Assembly (NCBI GenBank): GCA_963792485.1
Contig: CAWBWL010000008.1
Location: forward strand, 1 to 64,000
DNA from: JANOYJ01 sp963792485
GTDB taxonomy: Bacteria > Pseudomonadota > Alphaproteobacteria > Rhizobiales > Rhizobiaceae
Length of the DNA stretch: 64,000 nt
Direction: 5' to 3'
Under the pieces are notes generated by a model that did no database searches, was not told the DNA's origin, and was given only the letters and a program-made list of their open reading frames with translations. This document shows, one piece after another, positions 1-8,261 of this stretch. A program made the position numbers and the translations under genes. How positions within the stretch are numbered: position 1 is the stretch's first letter; each line of letters begins with the position of its first letter.

Positions 1-576
1 CTCCATCACCATCACATCCAGCTTCGACTCAAACGCCGGCTCGGGAAACATGAACACGAGCTTGTTCTCCCCCCGCCGCGTCACGATTGCGACCATGTTC
101 TGCTGGGAATCGTCGCCATATTTGCGCGGCGGGTCGTCATTTACATGCCCGGCCCCGGCAAACACCAGCTCGGTCGCGGACTTCGTGTAAAGCCGTCCGG
201 TGGTCCGCTGCGAGCCGGAGGTCTTTTCGACAAACCAGCCCGATCCGTCATCGCTGATGCGGCATTTGAACCAGCCATAGACGACGAGCGGCAGAAACTC
301 GTCGCCACCCGCCTTGATGACGCGGCAGCGCCAATTGCCTGTTGGATCAAAATCGCCATCCATCGGCAGCGGTTTTCCGGAAAGCGCGGCGGTCAATATT
401 TCGACCTCCGCCGGATCACCGCGCAGCGATTGCTGCAAGGCCTCGGCCTCGGTTTTCGCAAAGTTCGCCAGACGCGCCTTGTCCTGGTCGGTGAGGATTT
501 TGTCCAACTCGCCATCAGCGCGCGCCGGAAGAACGAAAGTCAGGGCGAGTGCGAGCATAAGGAGGATTTTGCGCAT
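1..576 (-). CDS. DUF4893 domain secreted protein (partial, cut by window edge)
   Basis: The reading frame enters at the left edge and its ATG is at 576-574, so 192 codons are visible and the C terminus is missing. The first ~20 residues (MRKILLMLALALTFVLPARA) form a classic Sec signal peptide with an ARA-type cleavage site, so export to the periplasm is likely. The body contains a Trp/Cys-containing segment (GNWRCR) and a conserved stretch ending in FPEPAFESKLDVMVME, which I recognise as typical of DUF4893 proteins. No catalytic function is known for that family and none can be deduced here. It is divergent from the UPF0303 gene that starts 53 bp away. Confidence 0.8.
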   Translation of the reverse strand, partial: MRKILLMLALALTFVLPARADGELDKILTDQDKARLANFAKTEAEALQQSLRGDPAEVEILTAALSGKPLPMDGDFDPTGNWRCRVIKAGGDEFLPLVVYGWFKCRISDDGSGWFVEKTSGSQRTTGRLYTKSATELVFAGAGHVNDDPPRKYGDDSQQNMVAIVTRRGENKLVFMFPEPAFESKLDVMVME

Positions 577-629
577 GGCTGAACTTCAATGCTAAAGAGG
601 GCAAAATCAAGCCCGGAAAGCGCAGCAGC

Positions 630-1118
630 ATGAGTGAACAGGCCGACCTCGACATCATAACCGAACAAGAGAAGCGGCTGGTTTTCCCTGCATTTTCAGA
701 AGGAGACGCCTTCAAGATAGGGTCGGCGCTGAAAGAACTCGCAGACGACAAGGGCGCTCCCATCGTCATCGACATCTCGCTCTGGGACCGCAGACTGTTC
801 TATTGCGCCCGTCCCGGCTCGACATCCGACAATGAAGACTGGGTCCGCCGCAAGTTCAATCTTGTCAGACGCACGCACAAATCCTCCTACCGCTTCGGCC
901 GCGAATTGGCTGTGTCCGGCAGGACCATGGCGGAGCGGGCTCTTCCCGATGCCGACTATGCGGCGGCCGGCGGCTGTTTTCCGATCCGCCTCGCCAATGC
1001 GGGTGCCATCGGCGCCGTCACAATCTCCGGCCTGCCGCAGCGCGACGACCATAAGTGGGTCGTCTCGGCAATCGCCGAGCATCTGAAGGTTGATATTTCG
1101 GACATCGAGCTCAGCTGA
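630..1118 (+). CDS. UPF0303 / HbpS-like heme-degrading domain protein
   Basis: This 162-residue soluble protein matches the UPF0303 family, whose fold is that of the HbpS/GlcG (PF03928) 'heme-degrading' domain. Visible signatures are the N-terminal SEGDAFKIG helix, ISLWDRRLFYCARPGS, the WVRRKFNLVRRTHKSSY segment, and the C-terminal GAIGAVTISGLPQRDDH block that closes the fold. Members of this fold bind heme or act as chaperone-like partners; a specific activity for this protein cannot be inferred. Length is normal for the family. It is followed 75 bp downstream by a PilZ gene on the same strand, with no obvious functional link. Confidence 0.85.
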   Translation: MSEQADLDIITEQEKRLVFPAFSEGDAFKIGSALKELADDKGAPIVIDISLWDRRLFYCARPGSTSDNEDWVRRKFNLVRRTHKSSYRFGRELAVSGRTMAERALPDADYAAAGGCFPIRLANAGAIGAVTISGLPQRDDHKWVVSAIAEHLKVDISDIELS

Positions 1119-1193
1119 AGGCGTTGTCCCATTGCTGAACAGGCCGTCTGGCACGCATCTCGCATGATCCGCCTCGAACAGGAGGTTCGGATC

Positions 1194-1472
1194 ATGGAAG
1201 CTGCAATCTACACAGGCGCGGAAAAACGCGTCGAGCACCGCCGCAAAATGCTCAAAGGCGGCACTGTCTATTTCAACAAGGGCTATTCCTCGCTCGAATG
1301 CGTCGTGCGCGACGTCACCTCGACCGGCGTGCGCATCCAGATGGGCGAAACCTTCGGCATGCCGAGCCGCGTGCTCCTGGCGATATCCGGCGAAGAAGGC
1401 CGTGTTGAAGCCTCCGTGCGCTGGCGCAATTCCCGCAATGTCGGCCTCAGCTTCGCGCCGCAGGCAGGCTGA
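1194..1472 (+). CDS. PilZ domain protein
   Basis: A 92-residue single-domain PilZ protein, expected to bind cyclic-di-GMP. The motif RxxxR is present as RVEHRR near residue 12-17, and the second part of the site appears as DVTSTGVRIQ (a D/NxSxxG variant with T for the serine). The start at 1194 is chosen because a strong Shine-Dalgarno sequence, AGGAGG, lies just upstream; an in-frame ATG at 1164 lacks one. A diguanylate cyclase gene at 4.9-5.7 kb offers a local source of the ligand, although the two are not in one operon. Confidence 0.85.
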   Translation: MEAAIYTGAEKRVEHRRKMLKGGTVYFNKGYSSLECVVRDVTSTGVRIQMGETFGMPSRVLLAISGEEGRVEASVRWRNSRNVGLSFAPQAG

Positions 1473-1479
1473 GAGGCCG

Positions 1480-1620
1480 TTTTGAAACTCGGCTGGTCGA
1501 GTCAGCTGGTGCGGTTTTCGAGAACCGGAGCGGAGCGAACTCAAGTTCGTGAGCACCGGAAGCGCAGAAAGTCGCATCAGATGGCCGATCAGGCGAAGTT
1601 TCAAAACGGACTCAGAGCGC
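1480..1620. repeat. Dispersed palindromic intergenic repeat, copy 1
   Basis: A non-coding block of about 140 bp that shares its architecture with the block at 19410-19560. It opens with ttttgaaactcgg and closes with gcgaagtttcaaaac, so the ends are inverted copies of each other. The core reads gttttcgagaaccggagcgg, then a near-palindrome around actcaagttcgtgagc, then accggaagcgcagaaa. On RNA this would fold into one long hairpin. It sits immediately after the PilZ stop codon, where it could act as a transcript end. The short ORF that crosses it is a by-product of the repeat. Confidence 0.75.
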
Positions 1621-1662
1621 GGCCTGATCTTTACGCCCCGCTAACCACGGGGCGGAACGGGC

Positions 1663-1689
1663 GGTTAATCAAGTTTGGCTAGATTAACC
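1663..1689. promoter_or_regulatory. Inverted repeat upstream of herA-like gene
   Basis: GGTTAATC (1663-1670) and GATTAACC (1682-1689) are perfect inverted 8-mers separated by 11 bp, ending 28 bp before the proposed herA start. The geometry fits a dimeric regulator site. TTAACC half-sites also resemble CtrA half-sites, but the spacing does not match the CtrA consensus. A GC hairpin (CGCCCC...GGGGCG, about 1634-1654) lies just before it. Regulatory role is inference only. Confidence 0.3.
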
Positions 1690-1716
1690 ATTCTGGTTTG
1701 GGACAGGATGGGGCCA

Positions 1717-3567
1717 ATGGACGATACCGCTCACAAAAGCGCGGACAACGCGGCAATCGCGCCGGGGGAGCCCGTCTTCAAGCGCAACCGCTCCGAAGGC
1801 TACGTCATTGAATGCAACGGCAACCGCGCCATCATTGCCGCGACCGGCGGCAAGTCCTCGACCGCCTCCGAAGATTATTGGGCCGTGGGTCAGCTGATTT
1901 CGGTGCGCGTCGGCGAGCAGCGCGTCGTCGGCATGATCTGCGACATTGAAATTCCGAACCAGATCTGGGACGCGAACGCCGACAACATCATCCACATCAA
2001 GCTTGAGCTCGTCGGCGAAATCCGCACTGATTCAAAGGATGGCTCGCCCTATTTTTCCGGCGGCATCAAAAGCTATCCGCATATGGGCGCCATCGCCCAC
2101 CGCATCCGACATGACGACCTTGCCGCAGTTTATGCGTCGAGCGGCGCAAAGGTCGTCAATATCGGCAGTCTGTCGCAGGACAGTTCAATTCCCGCCCTGA
2201 TCGACGTCGACAAGCTCTTGTCGCGCCATTTCGCGGTTGTCGGAACAACAGGCGTTGGTAAGTCAACCGCGGTCACGCTGCTTTTGCGCAAGATCGTCGA
2301 AACCCGCCCGGACATCCGTGTGCTCATTCTTGATCCCCACAATGAATTCGCCTCCGCCTTCCCGGATCACGCCATCACCATTGAGGCCGACACGCTGGAA
2401 CTGCCCTTCTGGCTGTTCAAACTTGAAGAATTTCAGGAAGTCGTCTTCCGCGGCCGGCCGGTCGTGGCCGAAGAAATTGACGCCCTGCGCGATCTGATTC
2501 CAATCGCAAAACTGCGCTTCAAGCGATCCTCGTCAGGCGAGCGCGCCGGCCTGCGCCGCGACAAGGAAAGCACAACCTTCACCGCTGACACCCCGGTTCC
2601 CTACCGCATCACCGAGCTCTTGGCGCTGATCGAAGAGCGCATCGGCCTCCTCGACGGCAAGGCCGAGCGCCCGCATTTGCGCGCATTGAAGAACCGCCTC
2701 GATTCCGTTGTCAGCGACCCGCGCTTCCGCTTCATGTTCAGCCAGAAGACGGTCGACGATTCCATCATCGCCAATGTCAGCCACATTTTCCGCATCCCGC
2801 AAAACGGCAAGCCGATTTGCGCGTTTCAGCTGTCCGGCATCCCGTCAGAGGTCGTCAATTCGGTCGCCTCGATCCTGTGCCGCCTCGCTTTCGATCTTGC
2901 CATGTGGTCGGACGGAACGATCCAGACGCTCGTCGTCTGTGAAGAAGCGCACCGCTACATTCCGTCCGATCCAAATGCAGGCTTTTTCCCCACGCGCCAG
3001 GCCATTGCCCGCATCGCCAAAGAAGGCCGCAAATACGGCGTCTATCTCGCCGTCATTTCTCAGCGGCCATCGGAGCTTGATTCAACCATCCTCTCGCAGT
3101 GCAACACCGTCTTCGCCATGCGGCTCGGCAATGAGCGCGACAAGGAGATCATCCGCCAGTCAGTCTCAGGCGCGGCGCAAAGCACGATCAGCTTCCTGTC
3201 CTCGATCGCCAACCGCGAAACCATCGCCTTCGGTGAAGCGCTTGCCACTCCGATGCGGCTGATGTTCGAGACGGTTCCCGCGACAAAACTGCCCGGCAGC
3301 CATATTTACGAGAACCAGGCGAAACTGCAGGCCGGCATTGCTGGCGTATCGCTCGAAACAGTGATCAACCGTATGCGCTTGATCGCAGAGGCCGAGGAAG
3401 AAGAGGAAATGTCGCCGGTTCGCAGCCAAGTGGAGGCCCCTCGCCTCGATGGCGGCGCAGCCCGGCGTTTCACCGATGTCGCGGAAAACCTGCAGAGCGG
3501 CGAAGTGCGTTTGGGGCGCCGTGACACCGACAGCGCCTTCCGGCCCATGTTTGGCAACAACCGCTAA
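1717..3567 (+). CDS. HerA-like hexameric DNA translocase ATPase (DUF87)
   Basis: A protein of about 616 residues with an N-terminal HAS-barrel-like beta region (residues ~1-130) and a HerA/FtsK-type ATPase core. Walker A is GTTGVGKST at about residues 176-184; Walker B lies in TLVVCEEAHRY around residue 410, followed by an arginine-rich AKEGRKYGVYLAVISQRP block, which is characteristic of the HerA/DUF87 family. HerA-type ATPases pump DNA and often work with the nuclease NurA or with a defence nuclease or SIR2 partner. No such partner is adjacent, so this is the stand-alone housekeeping form seen in many alphaproteobacteria. Start at 1717 is preferred to 1675 or 1708 because GGACAGGATGGGG precedes it. 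Confidence 0.8.
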   Translation: MDDTAHKSADNAAIAPGEPVFKRNRSEGYVIECNGNRAIIAATGGKSSTASEDYWAVGQLISVRVGEQRVVGMICDIEIPNQIWDANADNIIHIKLELVGEIRTDSKDGSPYFSGGIKSYPHMGAIAHRIRHDDLAAVYASSGAKVVNIGSLSQDSSIPALIDVDKLLSRHFAVVGTTGVGKSTAVTLLLRKIVETRPDIRVLILDPHNEFASAFPDHAITIEADTLELPFWLFKLEEFQEVVFRGRPVVAEEIDALRDLIPIAKLRFKRSSSGERAGLRRDKESTTFTADTPVPYRITELLALIEERIGLLDGKAERPHLRALKNRLDSVVSDPRFRFMFSQKTVDDSIIANVSHIFRIPQNGKPICAFQLSGIPSEVVNSVASILCRLAFDLAMWSDGTIQTLVVCEEAHRYIPSDPNAGFFPTRQAIARIAKEGRKYGVYLAVISQRPSELDSTILSQCNTVFAMRLGNERDKEIIRQSVSGAAQSTISFLSSIANRETIAFGEALATPMRLMFETVPATKLPGSHIYENQAKLQAGIAGVSLETVINRMRLIAEAEEEEEMSPVRSQVEAPRLDGGAARRFTDVAENLQSGEVRLGRRDTDSAFRPMFGNNR

Positions 3568-3718
3568 CACGCTGTAATAAGTGACAGTTTGCGACAAAGG
3601 GGCGGCACGCCAGGCGTGATCGCCCTTCATGCTGACAAATCATACGTGATTTGCGTCGCGCAAGCTTGGGGTCTAGTCTGAAACCGGTCCGATGTTCTTT
3701 GCCTCAAAGGAGATCGAA

Positions 3719-4204
3719 ATGCCGCACAAAATCACCATTTCAGGAATAGTTGCTGACCAGGCTGAAAAGCCGGTCGCGAACATGGTCATCTGCATCTATC
3801 GCAAGGCGGGGCTGATCGACCGCATCTCGACAGATGAAGCCGGACGCTATTCCGCCGAGCTTTCCTCCGGCGCTCCGGTGACGCTCTGCTTCAACCCCGG
3901 GCAGAGCATGATCAACAAAACCAAATACAATCCCTCTGTGGTTGCCAACGTGCCCGGCAATAGGGACGCTGTCATTGACCGGATATTGCTGGAGGCCGGC
4001 CATGACGGAACGCAAGAGACCTTCATGGACGCGATTGCAGCTTACGGCTTCCTCGCAAGCTGGACAGATCGGGGCGTGGAGACTTCAGACACGGGCTCGG
4101 CGCCGCTGAAGCTTGGCATGATCAAGATGACAACGCCGGTCGTGGCCGATTTCCAAAGCGCTCTTTCCGATTATTTTCAGAGCTTGCCGGAGGACGAAGC
4201 GTGA
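3719..4204 (+). CDS. Carboxypeptidase-regulatory-like (beta-sandwich) domain protein
   Basis: A 161-residue protein with no signal peptide. Its first half (residues ~3-90) reads like a CarboxypepD_reg/Cna-B-type beta sandwich: ITISGIVADQAEKPVANMVI is followed by STDEAGRYSAEL, the usual 'modification of a default with sequence progression' pattern of such domains. The second half is mixed alpha and shows no motif I recognise. The start is fixed by AAAGGAGATCGAA just before ATG at 3719. Function unknown; the domain normally mediates protein folding or contacts rather than catalysis. The TPR gene lies 144 bp downstream on the same strand. Confidence 0.6.
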   Translation: MPHKITISGIVADQAEKPVANMVICIYRKAGLIDRISTDEAGRYSAELSSGAPVTLCFNPGQSMINKTKYNPSVVANVPGNRDAVIDRILLEAGHDGTQETFMDAIAAYGFLASWTDRGVETSDTGSAPLKLGMIKMTTPVVADFQSALSDYFQSLPEDEA

Positions 4205-4348
4205 GAGAGACCTGGCGTCAGGAATGAGCGCCGCGTGATGTCTCCTCAGACCGTGAAATGGGTGACCTTGCCTGCCCTGCTGCTGACCGCTACGCTGAGC
4301 CCCATGCCATCGTGCGGGGACGCAGCGGCTGGTCAGGAGCCCGGAGAG

Positions 4349-4858
4349 ATGTCAAAACTGTCGATCTTCGCAGTAGCGCTTGCAGCGCTGCTGATGGCTG
4401 GCAGCCCGGCGCTAGCGGTTTTCTCAGGCGAGATGTCTCCGCGCGCCAGGTCCAGCGACAGTGACTACGCCGATGGCATGGAAGCGTGGGAGAAGGAAGA
4501 CTGGTCTGCGGTCATCGCTGCCATGGAAAAAGTTGTGGCGCGGCGGCCCCACCACGACAATGCATGGGCCCGGCTCGGCTATGCCTATCGTAAACTCAAG
4601 AATTATGACAATTCGCTCGCCGCTTATGACCGCGCCTTGACACGAAACCCGCGCAACCGCGCTGCCCTTGAATATCTGGGGGAAGCCTATGTCGAGCTTG
4701 ACCGCATCGGCGAGGCGATAATCATGCTTGACCGGCTTGCCGCCGAATGCCGCCGCATTTCGCTCACATTTTCCGATGGGCAGTTCACCAATGGATGTGA
4801 TGAATTTGGCGACCTGCGAAAGGCGATTGAAGCGACGGGCGCCAAGTCAGGATATTGA
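4349..4858 (+). CDS. Secreted TPR-repeat protein
   Basis: A 169-residue exported protein. The start at 4349 gives a clean signal peptide (MSKLSIFAVALAALLMAGSP, cleavage near ALA) and is preceded by CGGAGAG; the upstream ATG at 4235 would add 38 residues without improving it. Residues ~45-150 contain about three tetratricopeptide repeats, visible as AWARLGYAYRKLKNYDNSLA, AYDRALTRNPRNRAALEYLG and EAYVELDRIGEAI. TPRs mediate protein-protein contacts, so a periplasmic scaffold role is likely. Two cysteines near the C terminus (CRR and NGC) could form a disulfide. Partner unknown. Confidence 0.75.
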   Translation: MSKLSIFAVALAALLMAGSPALAVFSGEMSPRARSSDSDYADGMEAWEKEDWSAVIAAMEKVVARRPHHDNAWARLGYAYRKLKNYDNSLAAYDRALTRNPRNRAALEYLGEAYVELDRIGEAIIMLDRLAAECRRISLTFSDGQFTNGCDEFGDLRKAIEATGAKSGY

Positions 4859-4876
4859 GGCATCTGGCGCAGACGA

Positions 4877-5665
4877 TCAGGCGCAGACGCGGTTTCGTCC
4901 GGTGGTTTTGGCCTGATACAGCATTTTGTCGGCGCGCTTGTAGAACGCGTCAGCCGCTTCGCGGCCATCCCAAAGCGCGAGGCCAAAGCTTGATGTCACC
5001 TTGAGGCGCACATTGCCGGACTCAATGACGAGTTCGGAAATCGCCTTGCGGATGCGCTCAGCGAACTTGGCAAGGATTTCCAGATCCATGTTCGGCGCGA
5101 CCACCGCGAACTCTTCGCCGCCGACACGCGCCGCCACATCATGATAACGGGTGAAATCCTTCAGGCACTGCGCAACGCGGCGCAGCACTTCATCGCCCAC
5201 GTCATGCCCATGCGTGTCGTTGACGGATTTGAAATGGTCAAGGTCGAGCACCATCAGGCCGACAGGTTTGCCGATGCGGCGGAACTCTTCAAGATATTCC
5301 TTCAACGCGTCGTCGAAATAGCGGCGGTTCTGCATGCCCGTCAATGCGTCGGTCAGCGCGGCATGCTCAAGCGAATCCGAGCGTGCCGAAAGTGTCTGCG
5401 TCATTTCACGAAGCTTGCCCTGCTCGCGCACTTCATTGCGAATGAGCGGGAAAATAAACAGAAGCCCCAGCAACAGAGCCGCTGCGATCAGCGATCCCCC
5501 GGCAAACACCAATTGCTGCACACGGCTGATCCGCGCCGCAGCGTCCATTTCAGAAGCGCCGAGGCCGCCGCCAAGTATGCTGAATCCGGCAAACAACACG
5601 CCGCCTGTCATCAGCAACACCATCATGAACAGGAAAAACGCCAGTTCAGCTTTATGAAAACGCAT
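4877..5665 (-). CDS. Membrane-anchored diguanylate cyclase (GGDEF)
   Basis: A 262-residue protein expected to make cyclic-di-GMP from two GTP. Two transmembrane helices flank a short periplasmic loop (residues ~7-30 and ~52-75), followed by a linker helix and a GGDEF domain (~100-262). The active-site motif is GGEEF (182-186), an active variant. RYHD (173-176) stands exactly five residues before it, matching the RxxD inhibitory site, so product feedback is expected. The small periplasmic segment has no recognisable sensor fold. Transcribed toward the TPR gene. The upstream region (5666-5808) carries TTAACCGTGATTAA, a near-miss to CtrA sites. Confidence 0.9.
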   Translation of the reverse strand: MRFHKAELAFFLFMMVLLMTGGVLFAGFSILGGGLGASEMDAAARISRVQQLVFAGGSLIAAALLLGLLFIFPLIRNEVREQGKLREMTQTLSARSDSLEHAALTDALTGMQNRRYFDDALKEYLEEFRRIGKPVGLMVLDLDHFKSVNDTHGHDVGDEVLRRVAQCLKDFTRYHDVAARVGGEEFAVVAPNMDLEILAKFAERIRKAISELVIESGNVRLKVTSSFGLALWDGREAADAFYKRADKMLYQAKTTGRNRVCA

Positions 5666-5808
5666 CTGTTTCGCCCACGAGTTGACCCAAAGGTAAGGGC
5701 AACCACTTTAATCACGGTTAAAATGGGAGCTGGAATCTGAGTTATTGAGAGCGGACGGGCCAAAACAAAGCGGCATGGTAACCGCCACCTTAACGCCCCG
5801 GCGACGCT

Positions 5809-6684
5809 TCAGCTGCGGAGTTCCCAATCGGACTCAAACTGATGGCGCAGCCATGTCGTCTGCCGCTTGGCGTATTGCCTTGTGGCCGCAGAGGCGAGCT
5901 CAATCGCGGTCTCAATGTCTGTTTCGCCACGCAAATAAGCGCCAAGCTCACCGACGCCGATCGCCTTCATGCCGGGCAGGCCCGGATTGAGCTCAAGCGC
6001 CAGCAGCGCGCGGACCTCATCAAGCGCGCCGTCCTGCACCATCGCCTTGAACCGCAGGTCAATGCGCGCGCGCACTGCCTCGCGCGCCGGCAGAACACAT
6101 ATTTTCCGCACGTCAGCGCCGCCAATCAGCGCGTTGCCGCTTTTGGCCTGCCATGCGCTAATTGTCTCTCCCGAAGCCTCAAAAACCTCGATGGCGCGCA
6201 CAATGCGCTGACCGTCCTGCGGCTTCAGCCGTGCGGCTGTATCTGGGTCGCGTTTGTGAAGTTCGCCATGCAGGACCTCCGGTCCAACCTGTTCAAGCCG
6301 GGCCCGCCACGTCTTCCGAATGTCGTCCGGCACCTCTGGCATGGGCGAAAGCCCGCCGAGCAACGCCTTGAAATAGAGACCCGTGCCGCCCGCGAACACC
6401 AGATGCCTGGCCGTGATGCGCGGCTCGGCAAGAAGTGACCTGACATCGTCAATCCAGCGGCCAACAGAATAGTGCTGCGACGGATCGACATGGCCGAACA
6501 GAAAATGCGGAACGCCGTCCATCTCGTTCGCAGTTGGCCGCGCAGTCAGGGTTTGCAGCACATCATAGACCTGCATGGAATCGGCGTTGATGATCACGCC
6601 ATCCCGTTCCCGCGCGACATCCAGCGCCAGCGCTGACTTGCCGCTCGCCGTAGGTCCCGCTATCAGGGTCGCATTGCCGCGCAT
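5809..6684 (-). CDS. miaA: tRNA dimethylallyltransferase
   Basis: MiaA transfers a dimethylallyl group from DMAPP to N6 of A37 in tRNAs that read UNN codons. The P-loop GPTASGKS is at residues 10-17, followed by the family block NADSMQVYDVLQ and the DMAPP/tRNA-contact FAGGTGLYFKALL segment. The C-terminal GLPGMKAIGVGE and RQYAKRQTTWLRHQF motifs are diagnostic. Length (291) is typical. Its start codon is only 18 bp from that of the divergent serB, so the promoters of both genes must overlap or lie inside each other's coding region. Confidence 0.96.
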   Translation of the reverse strand: MRGNATLIAGPTASGKSALALDVARERDGVIINADSMQVYDVLQTLTARPTANEMDGVPHFLFGHVDPSQHYSVGRWIDDVRSLLAEPRITARHLVFAGGTGLYFKALLGGLSPMPEVPDDIRKTWRARLEQVGPEVLHGELHKRDPDTAARLKPQDGQRIVRAIEVFEASGETISAWQAKSGNALIGGADVRKICVLPAREAVRARIDLRFKAMVQDGALDEVRALLALELNPGLPGMKAIGVGELGAYLRGETDIETAIELASAATRQYAKRQTTWLRHQFESDWELRS

Positions 6685-6702
6685 CTAGTTCCCGGGATAT
6701 CC

Positions 6703-7578
6703 ATGTTTGTCGCCACGCTGATCGCCAATCCGCGCAAGCCTGTTCTGTCCGACGCGCTTGCGCATAGCGCAATGCGGGCACTCGGCGCAACGAACCTCTA
6801 TTGGCTCGCCGATAGCATTGCATGCGACATTCCGGTTTCTCAAGCCAATGGCGCAGACGCAATTCTGTCAGAACTGCTGACAGACCAAGAGATCGACTTC
6901 GCAATCCAGCTCCAAAACAACCGCCGCAGGAAACTGCTGATCGCCGACATGGATTCCACCATGATCGAGCAGGAATGCATAGACGAGCTGGCCGGCATGG
7001 TCGGCCTGAAAGACAAAGTAGCCGCGATCACGGCGCGCGCCATGAATGGCGAGATCGCGTTTGAACCCGCGCTGCGCGAACGCGTCGCTTTGCTCAAGGG
7101 CTTGCCTTCAAATGTGGTGGAAGAGGTCATCCGCGAGAAGATCACCCTGACGCCAGGCGCGCGTGAACTTGTCCAGACAATGCGCGGGCACGGCGCCTAC
7201 ACAGCGCTCGTCTCCGGCGGCTTCACAGCATTCACGGCGCCCATGGCGGCAATGATCGGCTTTGATGAGCACAGGGCCAACATCCTGCTTGCAGAGGGCG
7301 GTGCCTTCACCGGCAAGGTGGCGGAACCCATTCTTGGCAAGCAGGCAAAACTTGACGCGCTGGAAGACATCTGCGCCCGGCTTGCCATTTCATCCCAGGA
7401 CGCAATCGCGGTCGGCGACGGTGCCAATGATCTCCTGATGCTGAAGGCTGCAGGTGCAGGGGTCGCCCTCCATGCCAAGCCTGCCGTTGCCGCCGAGGCC
7501 AAAATCCGACTCAATTACAGCGACTTGACCGGACTTCTTTACCTGCAAGGCTATCGAAAATCGGAGTTCGCGGCATGA
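6703..7578 (+). CDS. serB: Phosphoserine phosphatase
   Basis: SerB performs the last step of serine synthesis, dephosphorylating phosphoserine. HAD-superfamily motifs are all present: DMDSTMI (residues 82-88, with the nucleophile and general-acid aspartates), SGGF in the middle, the conserved Lys in the KVAEPILGKQAK stretch, and GDGANDLLML for Mg2+ binding. The ~75-residue N-terminal extension is the usual poorly conserved regulatory-like part of alphaproteobacterial SerB. The stop codon overlaps the next gene's ATG by 4 bp (ATGA), indicating translational coupling with the GNAT enzyme. Confidence 0.96.
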   Translation: MFVATLIANPRKPVLSDALAHSAMRALGATNLYWLADSIACDIPVSQANGADAILSELLTDQEIDFAIQLQNNRRRKLLIADMDSTMIEQECIDELAGMVGLKDKVAAITARAMNGEIAFEPALRERVALLKGLPSNVVEEVIREKITLTPGARELVQTMRGHGAYTALVSGGFTAFTAPMAAMIGFDEHRANILLAEGGAFTGKVAEPILGKQAKLDALEDICARLAISSQDAIAVGDGANDLLMLKAAGAGVALHAKPAVAAEAKIRLNYSDLTGLLYLQGYRKSEFAA

Positions 7579-8138
7579 TCCCCATCGAAACGCCGCGCCT
7601 CGTTCTGCGCAACTGGGAAGAGCGCGACCGGGACGTGTTTCATGAGCTGAATTCCGATGACAAAGTCATGGAATTTTTCCCGTACCGCCGAACCCGTGAA
7701 GAGTCGGACAAGCGGCTGGTGCTGCTCAAGGCAAGCATCGAGGAAATCGGTTTCGGCTTTTATGCGGTCGAACTCAAACAGACGGGCGAATGCCTCGGCA
7801 TGTGTGGCATCTCCCAGCTCGAAATGGAGCCCCAGTTTCCGCAAGGAACTTTTGAGATCGGCTGGCGCTTTGCAGCACGTCATTGGGGCAAGGGCTACGC
7901 CACCGAAGCAGCAAAGGCGGCGCTTGCCGAGGGTTTCCTCAATCAGGGCCTGTCGGAGTTCGTCGCCATCGCGGTCAACACAAACCGCCGGTCCATCGCC
8001 GTGATGGAGCGCATCGGCATGGTGCGGGACATGGACGGCGATTTCGATCATCCGGGTGTGCCGGAGAGCCAGCCCGCGCTGATCCGCCATGCCGTGTGCC
8101 GCATCTCGCGCAACCAATGGGCCAGAACGCTTTCCTGA
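7575..8138 (+). CDS. GNAT acetyltransferase, RimJ/RimL type
   Basis: A 187-residue acetyltransferase of the RimJ/RimL-like GNAT group. It opens with IETPRLVLRNWEERDRDVF, has the acetyl-CoA pyrophosphate-binding segment HWGKGYATEAAKAAL, and the late strand-helix NRRSIAVMERIGMVRD that typifies the family. Substrate cannot be predicted; relatives acetylate N termini of ribosomal proteins or small amines. It overlaps serB by 4 bp and ends in front of a strong hairpin that separates it from the convergent degP-like gene. Confidence 0.88.
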   Translation: MIPIETPRLVLRNWEERDRDVFHELNSDDKVMEFFPYRRTREESDKRLVLLKASIEEIGFGFYAVELKQTGECLGMCGISQLEMEPQFPQGTFEIGWRFAARHWGKGYATEAAKAALAEGFLNQGLSEFVAIAVNTNRRSIAVMERIGMVRDMDGDFDHPGVPESQPALIRHAVCRISRNQWARTLS

Positions 8139-8193
8139 CACCGGCGTTCACGCGCCGCGATGCAGCGCATCGTCTATGGGATAACAAAAACCA

Positions 8194-8230
8194 ATGGGAA
8201 AATCAGTCACAAAAATCCTGATTTTCCCAT
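8194..8230. terminator. Bidirectional hairpin between GNAT gene and degP
   Basis: Perfect 13-bp inverted repeat, atgggaaaatcag (8194-8206) and ctgattttcccat (8218-8230), with an 11-nt A-rich loop, followed by AT-rich sequence on both sides. It lies between two convergent genes, the standard position for a shared terminator. The stem is AU-rich with a GGG/CCC clamp rather than the canonical GC stem plus U-tract, so strength is uncertain. Confidence 0.6.
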
Positions 8231-8261
8231 ATTTATCAATACGTTAACGCGCTATCTGGAA

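Noticed and set aside
696..1604. A 302-codon open frame on the minus strand across the UPF0303 and PilZ genes
   Set aside because: Antisense of well-supported genes with GC-rich third positions; no start signal and no recognisable domain.
5700..5735. CtrA-like sites (TTAACCGTGATTAA before the GGDEF gene; similar before lpxC at ~43320)
   Set aside because: Spacing between the TTAA halves is 6, not the 7 of the CtrA consensus, so not reported as sites.
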